Positions 1 to 5,517 of a stretch of 5,517 bases of DNA are shown here, one piece after another; positions within the stretch are counted from its first letter, which is position 1; the number at the start of each line of letters is the position of its first letter. The translations under genes were made by a program, and so were the position numbers. This DNA comes from Minisyncoccota bacterium. Lineage in GTDB: Bacteria; Patescibacteriota; Minisyncoccia; Phycocordibacterales; Phycocordibacteraceae. The notes under the pieces are model-generated. The model saw only the letters and a list, made by a program, of their open reading frames with translations. It was not told the DNA's origin and did not search any database. Location of the stretch: contig JAGOSU010000042.1 of the NCBI GenBank assembly GCA_018062165.1, positions 1 to 5,517 on the forward strand. Direction: 5' to 3'.

Positions 1-9
1 GCAGTTACT

Positions 10-18
10 TGGTATAGT
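10..18 (+). promoter_or_regulatory. Extended -10 promoter of the Cys-rich protein/kinase unit
   Basis: The bases read TGGTATAGT, a TGn motif joined to a near-consensus -10 hexamer. The predicted transcription start is near base 25, giving a leader of about 23 nt before the ATG at 48. The leader has no purine-rich Shine-Dalgarno-like block at the right distance. A -35 box would lie outside the window. The same TGnTAnnnT element recurs before tyrS, tRNA-Tyr, the HIT gene and trpS, which strengthens this call. Confidence 0.6.
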
Positions 19-47
19 GAACACAGGACCGCGACATCCACACTGCG

Positions 48-485
48 ATGAACCTCCTTAAACATCCGCTACTCATTGTGCTCGTCCCACTTGTAGTGTT
101 CGTTGTTGCTGCTTCTTTTTACCGTTTCTTAGTAGCAGGGAACTACATAGTGGAATACGAAGGTGCGTGCGACCCCTTAACCGAAGAGTGTTTCGTCGGA
201 TGTGTGGACGAAGAGTGTAGCGAGTCATATTACTTCACGATGGTGCGTAAATACGCCGCAGATGTGCAGGAGCAGTGTGGTACTGATTTCTCCGACTGCG
301 AGGCGGCAAGCGTCTGTCTTCCAAGTGACCAGACATGCGAGGTGACCTACTGTGGTCCCGATACGGAAACCGATATATTGGCCTGCGAACACATCGAGGC
401 CTCAACGATAGTTGAGGAACCTGAGGGGGAGGTGATTGAAGTGGACATGCCTCAAGAGGACGAACTGGAGCCAAAACCCGTATGA
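48..485 (+). CDS. Membrane-anchored cysteine-rich hypothetical protein
   Basis: This 145-residue protein belongs to no family I can name. Residues 1-6 are a short Lys/His-containing start, residues 7-30 form one strongly hydrophobic helix, and the rest is polar. The polar part carries ten cysteines (41, 48, 52, 57, 77, 84, 90, 97, 102, 113) and ends in an acidic Glu/Asp/Pro tail from about 118 to 145. No Leu-x-x-Cys lipobox follows the helix, so it reads as an N-terminal membrane anchor or uncleaved signal with an exported domain, not a lipoprotein. The even cysteine count would suit disulfides outside the cell; metal binding is an alternative. ATG 48 is chosen because the upstream frame soon reaches a stop (TAG at 15-17). 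Its stop overlaps the kinase start by four bases (ATGA, 482-485), implying co-translation and a possible joint role. That the ORF is real is fairly sure; its function is unknown. Confidence 0.8.
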   Translation: MNLLKHPLLIVLVPLVVFVVAASFYRFLVAGNYIVEYEGACDPLTEECFVGCVDEECSESYYFTMVRKYAADVQEQCGTDFSDCEAASVCLPSDQTCEVTYCGPDTETDILACEHIEASTIVEEPEGEVIEVDMPQEDELEPKPV

Positions 486-2146
486 TCTGCCCATTCTTCG
501 AAGAACCGTTGTATTACTTTTTCGTCCCAGAGCTAGGCGGTCTGCTCTACTACGCTCACATTCCAGCTATTGTTATCGCCCTTTTGGTTGGATTCATTGT
601 TCTCTTTAATGACCGGAAGTCTCTTCTTAACCAGCTTCTGTTTGGCATCTGTATATCGTTTGCCCTCTGGGCGTTCTCTACGCTCGTACTCTGGACAAAT
701 ATTCACAGCGATATCCTCCTATTCGCTTGGGCCTTCCTGGGGCCGGCAGCTGCCTTTATTTCAATTTTCTCCATCTATTTCACGTACGTTTTCGTTACCA
801 AGAAGGACGTAGGCATGGGTATAAAGGGAGTGTTTCTTCTTCTACTAGTACCTCTGCTTGTTCTTGCACCGTCGGAATACACCTTAAGTGGGTTTAACCT
901 TGTTAACTGTGACGCCTTCAGCTTCGAAGGGCTTACCAACACTGTGTACTTCCCGGCGCTTGGAGGGCTCGCGATTCTCTGGATACTGTTCATTCTCTTG
1001 ACGCACTACAAGCGCACTGAGCCTGGCCTCAGAAAGCAGCATGTGCTCATGGGCACGGGCATCCTCCTGTTCCTCTTTTCCTTCTTTACGACGGTCTTCC
1101 TCGGTCAGTATCTTGCGACTGCTGGCGTGCTTCCGGATTCTCAGCTCGAGACGTACGGCTACTTTGGCATGACTGTGTTTGCCGTCTACATCGGCATTCT
1201 CATCGTGCGCTTCAGTGCCTTCCACGTAAGCCTGGTCATCTCCCAGATGCTGGTGCTGGCGCTTCTCATCCTTATCGGCTCGCAATTCACGTTTATTGAA
1301 TCCGACGTGAACCTGATTCTGAACTCTATTGCGTTCGTCCTTACACTCCTTATGGGAATCGTACTGGTGCGAAGCGTGCTTGCCGAGATTCGTCAGCGAA
1401 AACAGGTGGAGAAGCTCGCAAAGGAACTCGCAGCAGCAAACGAGCGGCTTAAGCAACTTGACCAGCTCAAAGACGAGTTCCTTTCGATTGCCTCGCATCA
1501 GCTGCGCGCACCTATCACCGCCGTGCGTGGGTACGCAGCAAACCTTTCTGATGGTACGTATGGTGTGGTTCCGGAGTACTTTAAGGAGCCAATCCAAACC
1601 ATCATGGAGACCACGCGCCTTATGGCCTCATCCATTGATGACTACCTCAACATTTCACGCATTGAGCAGGGCAGGATGAAATATGAGAAGAGCGAGTTTG
1701 ATATCTCGCACCTCACCGCCCAGATTGTGAAGGAACTCACACCGGTTGCCGCTCGTAAGCAACTTGCGCTTTCTGCTGAGCCAGCAGGCGAAATAACTAT
1801 CCGCGCAGACATCGGGAAGATTAAGCAGGTCATCACGAACCTCATAGACAACGCTATTAAGTACACCGAGAAGGGAGGTATCACGGTGGCGGTTACCAAA
1901 GAAGTCGGCAAAGTGCGGGTAACGATTACCGATACTGGAATCGGTATTGGCGCAGATGAGATTTCGTCGCTGTTTGAGAAGTTCACCCGCGCCCGCGACG
2001 CTAACAAGGTCAACACGACCGGTACGGGGCTTGGGCTCTATGTCGCTAAGCAGCTTGCCGAAGGACATGGAGGACGTGTCTGGGCTGAGTCAGACGGTTC
2101 CGGCAAGGGTTCCCGCTTCATTGTGGAGTTGCCCGCTTTGGCCTAG
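482..2146 (+). CDS. Multi-pass membrane sensor histidine kinase, orphan
   Basis: This 554-residue protein is a sensor kinase expected to autophosphorylate on His and pass the phosphate to a response regulator not present here. About nine hydrophobic helices lie near residues 25-43, 49-71, 79-105, 116-129, 156-174, 188-210, 226-243, 249-271 and 277-297. Positive loops (DRKS at 44-47, KK near 107, HYKR and LRKQH at 175-187) fit an N-outside, C-inside topology. The first seven helices resemble the 7TM-type kinase sensor module. A charged coiled-coil linker spans about 300-331. The HisKA H-box SHQLRAP puts the phospho-acceptor at His339. The ATPase domain has the N-box (NLIDNA, 453-458), G1 (DTGIGI, 484-489), F-box (LFEKF, 497-501) and G2 (GTGLGL, 514-519), so it looks catalytically complete. 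It starts inside the stop codon of the Cys-rich gene. Cys3 and Cys143 fall on the predicted outer face. The signal and partner regulator are unknown. Confidence 0.93.
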   Translation: MICPFFEEPLYYFFVPELGGLLYYAHIPAIVIALLVGFIVLFNDRKSLLNQLLFGICISFALWAFSTLVLWTNIHSDILLFAWAFLGPAAAFISIFSIYFTYVFVTKKDVGMGIKGVFLLLLVPLLVLAPSEYTLSGFNLVNCDAFSFEGLTNTVYFPALGGLAILWILFILLTHYKRTEPGLRKQHVLMGTGILLFLFSFFTTVFLGQYLATAGVLPDSQLETYGYFGMTVFAVYIGILIVRFSAFHVSLVISQMLVLALLILIGSQFTFIESDVNLILNSIAFVLTLLMGIVLVRSVLAEIRQRKQVEKLAKELAAANERLKQLDQLKDEFLSIASHQLRAPITAVRGYAANLSDGTYGVVPEYFKEPIQTIMETTRLMASSIDDYLNISRIEQGRMKYEKSEFDISHLTAQIVKELTPVAARKQLALSAEPAGEITIRADIGKIKQVITNLIDNAIKYTEKGGITVAVTKEVGKVRVTITDTGIGIGADEISSLFEKFTRARDANKVNTTGTGLGLYVAKQLAEGHGGRVWAESDGSGKGSRFIVELPALA

Positions 2147-2149
2147 AAT
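2144..2149 (+). promoter_or_regulatory. Possible -10 hexamer for prs
   Basis: TAGAAT matches a -10 hexamer and begins with the stop codon of the kinase gene. It lacks the TG extension seen at the other promoters here. The predicted start near 2156 would leave a leader of about 22 nt to ATG 2178 or 43 nt to ATG 2199, with no Shine-Dalgarno motif. This is weaker than the other promoter calls, and prs could instead be read through from the kinase. Confidence 0.3.
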
Positions 2150-2177
2150 CACTGTGTACTAACCACTTTCCATATCT

Positions 2178-3173
2178 ATGGTACGCAAAGTGCATCTCAT
2201 GAACCAAATCAACAACAACCCCGACGAGTTCGTGCTGCTTGCTGGTAATGGGAACATGAAGCTTGCACAAGAGATTGGCAAGATTCTTAAGAAAGAGGTC
2301 ACCAACCCAGTGACCTATTTCTCTGACGGGGAGGTGCGTGTGAAGGGCATCCCAAACCTCCGTCGTCGCCCCGTGTTCATCCTTCAGCCGACGACTCCTC
2401 CGGTGAATGATCACCTGATGGAACTCCTCCTTATCATCGACGCTGCACGCCGGGCTGCAGCGAGCGAGATTACCGCCGTGCTCCCATACTTCGGCTACGC
2501 TCGTCAGGACCGCAAAGAGCAGCCACGTGTGCCAATCTCGGCTTCCGTCGTCGCTAATATGATTCGCCGCTCAGGTGCTGACCGTATCCTCACGGTGGAC
2601 GTCCACACCGAACAGGCGCAGGGATTTATTCAGTGTGCGTGGGACAACCTCTACGCAAGCTACGCACTGATTCCTGAGATTAAGAAGCGCAAACTTTCCA
2701 ATGTGACGGTGGTTTCTCCAGATAAGGGTGGTGTGCCACGCGCTACAAGCTACGCAGGGCTCCTTGGTGTCGACGACGTTGCTATCGTGTACAAGCAGCG
2801 CGACCTCCACGTGAACAACAAGTCGGAAGCCTTTGCCATGATTGGAGAGGTGGAAGGCCGCGACCTCCTCTTGGTTGACGACATGCTCGACTCAGGCGGT
2901 ACTATCTTCAGCGCAGTCGAACACCTCGCTTCCTACAAACCGAAGTCCATCCGCGTCGTGGTGACCCACGGCCTCTTTACCGGCAAGGCACTTGAACGCC
3001 TTTCTGCCTCTCAAGTGGAGGAGATTATTGTGACCGATTCAGTGGACCACCGCGAGGAAGTGCTCGCACACCCTAAGGTGACCGTTGTCTCTATCGCGCC
3101 GCTTATGGCTGAAGCCATCCACCGCGTACAGACCGGAGACTCCATCAGCGAGGGCCTTATCCTGCACTCCTAA
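2178..3173 (+). CDS. prs: Ribose-phosphate pyrophosphokinase (PRPP synthetase)
   Basis: The enzyme makes PRPP from ribose 5-phosphate and ATP in the cytosol, feeding nucleotide salvage or synthesis and other PRPP-dependent routes. The 331 residues align along their whole length with class I bacterial Prs (about 315 aa). Motifs in order are FSDGE at 48-52, the ATP-binding YFGYARQDRK at 104-113, the Mg/ATP signature DVHTEQAQGF at 141-150, VSPDKGGVPRA at 179-189, and the PRPP-binding loop VDDMLDSGGT at 233-242. The start is uncertain: ATG 2178 gives an eight-residue longer N-terminus than needed, while ATG 2199 (MNQINNN) also precedes the conserved core VLLAGN; neither has a Shine-Dalgarno sequence. 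The gene lies 31 bp after the kinase and 17 bp before tyrS, with no terminator on either side. Identity is secure. Confidence 0.96.
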   Translation: MVRKVHLMNQINNNPDEFVLLAGNGNMKLAQEIGKILKKEVTNPVTYFSDGEVRVKGIPNLRRRPVFILQPTTPPVNDHLMELLLIIDAARRAAASEITAVLPYFGYARQDRKEQPRVPISASVVANMIRRSGADRILTVDVHTEQAQGFIQCAWDNLYASYALIPEIKKRKLSNVTVVSPDKGGVPRATSYAGLLGVDDVAIVYKQRDLHVNNKSEAFAMIGEVEGRDLLLVDDMLDSGGTIFSAVEHLASYKPKSIRVVVTHGLFTGKALERLSASQVEEIIVTDSVDHREEVLAHPKVTVVSIAPLMAEAIHRVQTGDSISEGLILHS

Positions 3174-3174
3174 G

Positions 3175-3183
3175 TGGTATACT
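3175..3183 (+). promoter_or_regulatory. Extended -10 promoter of tyrS, leaderless geometry
   Basis: The bases TGGTATACT form an extended -10 element beginning one base after the prs stop codon. Only seven bases separate it from the tyrS ATG at 3191, so the predicted transcription start coincides with the start codon. There is no room for a ribosome-binding site downstream of the promoter, and no T-box leader could fit in the 17 bp gap. I see no convincing -35 box. Confidence 0.65.
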
Positions 3184-3190
3184 TTCGGTC

Positions 3191-4435
3191 ATGAGCTTGG
3201 CCGAAGACCTGAAAGCACGCGGGTTCGCGGAGCATTCTTCCTCTCCCCTTGAGGCCATTTTGAGCAGCAAGCGTGGGGTGTATCTGGGCATCGACCCAAC
3301 GGCCGATTCCATGCACGTGGGGCACTTGGTGCCGATTCTTCTTATGAAGCGTCTCTCAGACGCTGGGAATCGCACTGTGTTTTTGGTGGGAGGTGGTACT
3401 GGCATGATTGGGGACCCACGTGAGGTGGGAGAGCGTTCATTACTTGACGCGAAGACCCTTGAGCGCAATAAGCGCGCCCTTCGTTCGCAGCTACAGAAGG
3501 TGGTGGGAAAGAAGATAGAGATGGTAGACAACGCTTCGTGGCTCGGGAAACTTAAGGTCATCGACTTCCTGCGCGATACCGGAAAGCACTTTTCAGTAAA
3601 CGAACTGATCCGCCGTGATCTCATCAAGCGTCGTCTTGATACACCTGACGAGACTATCTCCTTTACTGAGTTCTCGTATTCGTTACTCCAGGGGTACGAC
3701 TTCCTCACGCTCTTTAAGAAGAAGGGCATTGAGGTGCAGATAGGAGGAGCTGACCAGTGGACCAACATGCTCTCGGGTGTTGAGCTCGTGCGCAAAGTGC
3801 TCGCTAAAGAAGCGTACTGCTTTACCTGCCCGCTCGTCACGGACGCAGCTGGGAAGAAGTTTGGTAAGTCAGAAGGCACGCCGGTCTGGCTCGACCCTAA
3901 GAAGACCAGTCCGTTTAAGTTCTACCAGTTCTGGATTAACCTTCCAGACCAAGGACTCGAGACGTACCTTAAGCTCTACACAGCTCTTCCGCTTCCAGAG
4001 ATTGCCGCACTCCTTGAAACACACGCCAAAGACCCTGCCGCACGCACTGCACAAGAGACGCTCGCACGTCTGGTAACTGAGCTTGTACACGGGCCAGCTG
4101 CTGCCGCACAGGCTTCTGCCGCAACCGATGCGCTGTTTGGAGGGCGGGAGTTCGCTTCGCTTTCGAGGGAGGAAATCTCCGTAATTCTCGGTGAGGTTGC
4201 CACGGTGCGTGTAGCGAAGGCAGAAGTGGTACGCCCGGTTGTAGATGTGTTAACTGAAGGAAACCTCGCAACCTCGAAGTCAGACGCGCGCCGCCTCATT
4301 GAGGCAAAGGGAATCACCCTTAACGGCGAAACCATCACGGATGCAGCCCGCATGCTTTCGCTCTCAGACTTCACCAACGGCATGGCGCTCTTCCGAAAGG
4401 GAAGACGAGAGGTGCTGGTGCTTGCCCTTAAGTAA
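3191..4435 (+). CDS. tyrS: Tyrosyl-tRNA synthetase
   Basis: TyrS activates tyrosine with ATP and transfers it to tRNA-Tyr in the cytosol. The 414 residues match the usual bacterial length (about 420). The class I catalytic fold shows YLGIDPTADS at 31-40, the HIGH-type motif HVGH at 42-45, tyrosine-pocket residues in YSLLQGYD (163-170), IGGADQW at 184-190, and the KMSKS-type loop KFGKS at 223-227, followed by WLDPKKTSPFKFYQFW, which resembles the E. coli TyrS form. A C-terminal S4-like RNA-binding domain spans roughly 350-414 (SKSDARRLIEAKGITLNG core). All key motifs are intact. ATG 3191 is the natural start: it aligns with the family N-terminus and sits at the predicted transcription start. 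The cognate tRNA gene begins 40 bp after the stop, an arrangement that would link supply of enzyme and substrate. Confidence 0.97.
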   Translation: MSLAEDLKARGFAEHSSSPLEAILSSKRGVYLGIDPTADSMHVGHLVPILLMKRLSDAGNRTVFLVGGGTGMIGDPREVGERSLLDAKTLERNKRALRSQLQKVVGKKIEMVDNASWLGKLKVIDFLRDTGKHFSVNELIRRDLIKRRLDTPDETISFTEFSYSLLQGYDFLTLFKKKGIEVQIGGADQWTNMLSGVELVRKVLAKEAYCFTCPLVTDAAGKKFGKSEGTPVWLDPKKTSPFKFYQFWINLPDQGLETYLKLYTALPLPEIAALLETHAKDPAARTAQETLARLVTELVHGPAAAAQASAATDALFGGREFASLSREEISVILGEVATVRVAKAEVVRPVVDVLTEGNLATSKSDARRLIEAKGITLNGETITDAARMLSLSDFTNGMALFRKGRREVLVLALK

Positions 4436-4457
4436 GCTGGAAGGAAGCTTCGTTCTC

Positions 4458-4466
4458 TGTTATATT
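4458..4466 (+). promoter_or_regulatory. Extended -10 promoter of tRNA-Tyr
   Basis: TGTTATATT is an extended -10 element ending nine bases before the mature tRNA 5' end at 4476. The predicted transcription start near 4473 would leave a 5' leader of only a few bases for RNase P to remove. It shows the same TGnTAnnnT pattern as the neighbouring protein genes. No clear -35 box is seen. Confidence 0.55.
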
Positions 4467-4475
4467 CGCCCTAGA

Positions 4476-4561
4476 GCGTCGGTGGTAGAGTGGTCAATTA
4501 CAACAGGCTGTAAACCTGTCGGCTTCGGCCTACGCAGGTTCGAATCCTGCCCGGCGCACCA
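4476..4561 (+). tRNA. tRNA-Tyr, anticodon GUA
   Basis: This 86-nt class II tRNA folds completely by eye. The acceptor stem pairs 4476-4482 with 4551-4557 (seven pairs, one U-G), followed by discriminator A and an encoded CCA. The D-stem is GTAG/TTAC, the anticodon stem ACAGG/CCTGT, and the anticodon GTA lies at 4510-4512 in loop CTGTAAA. The 14-nt variable region contains a GGC/GCC hairpin capped by TTCG, typical of bacterial tRNA-Tyr. The T-stem GCAGG/CCTGC encloses TTCGAAT. G1-C72 and A73 match bacterial tyrosine identity and differ from the C1-G72 type of archaea and eukaryotes. The gene sits between tyrS and a terminator, so it can be transcribed from its own promoter or by read-through from tyrS. 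Confidence 0.97.
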
Positions 4562-4565
4562 TTTC

Positions 4566-4589
4566 AAGAGACTCCTCCGGGAGTCTTTT
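4566..4589 (+). terminator. Rho-independent terminator after tRNA-Tyr
   Basis: The hairpin AGACTCC (4569-4575), loop TCCG and GGAGTCT (4580-4586) forms seven perfect pairs, extendable to ten through a G-T and two A-T pairs with the flanking AAG and TTT. Only four T residues end it, so it may be modest in strength. It starts five bases after the tRNA CCA end and ends just before the HIT promoter, separating the tyrS/tRNA transcript from the HIT gene. Confidence 0.7.
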
Positions 4590-4595
4590 GTGTAG

Positions 4596-4604
4596 TGCTA
4601 GAAT
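4596..4604 (+). promoter_or_regulatory. Extended -10 promoter of the HIT gene, leaderless geometry
   Basis: TGCTAGAAT is an extended -10 element. Six bases separate it from the ATG at 4611, so the predicted transcription start is at the A of the start codon or next to it. The -35 position would fall inside the preceding terminator hairpin and shows no match, so recognition would rely on the TGn extension. Confidence 0.62.
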
Positions 4605-4610
4605 ACCTCT

Positions 4611-5063
4611 ATGGATTGTATATTTTGCAAAATTGCTGCCGGAGAAGCCCCTTCATACAAGGTTTGGGAAGACGACCAGCACCTGGCTTTCCTCACTCCG
4701 TTTCCAAATACAGAAGGCTTTACGGTAGTTATTCCAAAGGCACATTACGAGAGTTATGTCTTCGACCTTCCAGAAGACGTATTCACTCATTTGCTCTTGG
4801 CAGCAAAGAAAGTAGGAAAGGTGCTTGATGCAAAACTCGAAGATGTTGGCCGCACCGGAATGATTGCCGAAGGCTTCGGCGTCAATCACGCACATGTGAA
4901 GCTTGTGCCCATGCACGGTACCAAAGACATGGGAAGCTGGAAGCCTATTCACTCCTCAAAGAAGGAATACTTTGAGACCTACCCTGGGTACCTCTCCTCT
5001 CACGACGCTGAGCGGGCAGACGATGCCAAGCTTACTGAACTCGCGAAACGCATACAGGGTTGA
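4611..5063 (+). CDS. HIT-family nucleotide-binding protein with H-x-H-x-K triad
   Basis: HIT proteins bind nucleotides and hydrolyse or transfer nucleoside monophosphates through a histidine nucleophile. At 150 residues this is a normal-length single-domain member. The N-terminal CIFCKI (Cys3, Cys6), His45 in PKAHY and His93 would form the zinc site of the Zn-type HIT branch. The signature normally H-x-H-x-H reads HAHVK at 93-97: the presumed nucleophile His95 is kept, but the third position is Lys97, and another His follows at 102 (PMHGT). The C-terminal part from about 105, with GSW and repeated charged residues, does not follow the common bacterial HIT ending. ATG 4611 is set by the conserved MDCIFC start and by the promoter six bases upstream. 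It lies between tRNA-Tyr and trpS. Family membership is sure; exact substrate is not. Confidence 0.93.
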   Translation: MDCIFCKIAAGEAPSYKVWEDDQHLAFLTPFPNTEGFTVVIPKAHYESYVFDLPEDVFTHLLLAAKKVGKVLDAKLEDVGRTGMIAEGFGVNHAHVKLVPMHGTKDMGSWKPIHSSKKEYFETYPGYLSSHDAERADDAKLTELAKRIQG

Positions 5064-5069
5064 TATAGT
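5061..5069 (+). promoter_or_regulatory. Extended -10 promoter of trpS sharing the HIT stop codon
   Basis: TGATATAGT is an extended -10 element whose TGA is the stop codon of the HIT gene. Eight bases separate it from the trpS ATG at 5078, so the predicted 5' leader is zero to two bases. No Shine-Dalgarno motif is positioned for this start. The 14 bp gap leaves no space for a T-box or attenuator. Confidence 0.62.
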
Positions 5070-5077
5070 CCTTCTAT

Positions 5078-5517
5078 ATGGCAAAACCTAGACTCCTCAC
5101 TGGACTCCAGCCCTCTGGCGACCTCCACATAGGCAACTACCTCGGGGCACTCAAACCGTACGCTGATATGTACGCTGACTACGAGAGCTTCCTTATGGTC
5201 GTGGACTACCATGCGCTTACGTCGCTCCGAGATGCGGATGCACTTCGCACCAACACACGGGAAGTAGTGCGTGATTACATTGCCGCAGGTGTTGACCCGA
5301 AGGAGGTGGTTATCTTTAAGCAGTCAGACGTACCTGCGCACACCGAGCTTGCATGGATATTTGATTGTCTCGTCACGGTGAAGTTTCTTGAGCTTGGACA
5401 CGCATACAAGGACAAGGTGGCAAAGGGTCTTGAGGCCAATGCCGGACTCTTTACTTACCCGATGCTTATGGCAGCAGACATTCTTCTCTATGACACCGAT
5501 GTAGTGCCGGTAGGCGA
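5078..5517 (+). CDS. trpS: Tryptophanyl-tRNA synthetase, N-terminal part (runs off window)
   Basis: TrpS charges tRNA-Trp with tryptophan using ATP in the cytosol. The first 146 residues are present, out of about 330 expected; the reading frame is open at the window edge. LLTGLQPSGDLHIGNYLGAL at 6-25 contains the class I HIGH-type motif (HIGN, 17-20). DYHALT at 43-48 matches the conserved D-x-HA-(I/L)-T segment, and FTYPMLMAADILLYDTDVVP at 125-144 is the conserved TrpS segment that leads to the VG-x-DQ motif, where the window ends. The KMSKS loop lies beyond the edge. ATG 5078 gives the family N-terminus with almost no extension and sits 14 bp after the HIT stop. TrpS and TyrS are the two members of synthetase class Ic, so both occur within 2 kb here. 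Confidence 0.96.
   Translation, partial: MAKPRLLTGLQPSGDLHIGNYLGALKPYADMYADYESFLMVVDYHALTSLRDADALRTNTREVVRDYIAAGVDPKEVVIFKQSDVPAHTELAWIFDCLVTVKFLELGHAYKDKVAKGLEANAGLFTYPMLMAADILLYDTDVVPVG

Noticed and set aside
48..140. Lipoprotein signal on the Cys-rich protein
   Set aside because: The first cysteine is at residue 41, well after the hydrophobic helix, and no Leu-x-x-Cys type lipobox is present.
884..1597. Long open frame on the minus strand opposite the kinase (237 codons)
   Set aside because: Charged, low-information translation with no recognisable motif, lying fully opposite a well-supported kinase; it is a by-product of the kinase codon usage.
3174..3190. T-box or other riboswitch control of tyrS or trpS
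   Set aside because: The gaps before tyrS (17 bp) and trpS (14 bp) are far too short for a T-box leader.
3157..3879. Long open frame on the minus strand opposite tyrS (240 codons)
   Set aside because: Ser/Arg-rich translation without domains, fully antisense to a clear tyrS.
4434..4450. Small hairpin AAGCT/AGCTT after tyrS
   Set aside because: Only five pairs, AT-rich closing and no T run; too weak to call a terminator.
4299..4595. Plus-strand open frame spanning the tyrS end and tRNA-Tyr
   Set aside because: It reads through the tRNA gene in another frame and shows no protein-like features.
1..5517. CRISPR array, insertion sequence or other mobile element
   Set aside because: No direct repeat arrays, inverted terminal repeats, transposase or integrase genes are visible; the tRNA gene shows no duplicated 3' end within the window.

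Overview
The window is a densely packed, all plus-strand stretch of roughly 50% GC DNA. It holds five complete protein genes, one tRNA gene and the 5' part of a sixth protein gene, with no gene-free gap longer than about 175 bp. The protein styles suggest an uncultivated ultra-small bacterium of the Candidate Phyla Radiation (Patescibacteria/Parcubacteria), perhaps near Kaiserbacteria. The cues are a many-pass membrane histidine kinase with a short coiled-coil linker and an SHQLR H-box, start codons without Shine-Dalgarno sequences, and very short gaps. The class-level placement is inference; no rRNA or marker gene here can settle it.

Region 1 (1-2146) is a two-gene unit. A small membrane-anchored protein with ten cysteines overlaps, through an ATGA junction, a nine-helix sensor histidine kinase that has no response regulator beside it. 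An extended -10 promoter lies just upstream. Region 2 (2144-3173) is prs, ribose-phosphate pyrophosphokinase. Region 3 (3175-5517) is a translation block: tyrS, then a tRNA-Tyr(GUA) gene, a small intrinsic terminator, a HIT-family protein whose third triad histidine is lysine, and trpS, which runs off the window edge.

The most striking structure is in the gaps. Five of them carry the same extended -10 element, TGnTAnnnT. In front of tyrS, the HIT gene and trpS it ends only 6-8 nt before the ATG, so the predicted transcription start falls on or within a couple of bases of the start codon. These genes therefore probably give leaderless mRNAs. Promoter elements also share bases with the preceding gene's stop codon: the HIT stop TGA supplies the TG of the trpS promoter.

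Functionally, PrsA supplies PRPP. TyrS charges the tRNA encoded next to it, and TyrS and TrpS are the two sister class Ic synthetases. The HIT protein between them could act on nucleotide conjugates such as adenylates. The Cys-rich protein plus kinase pair looks like a surface-sensing module of unknown signal and is the best candidate for an undescribed system.
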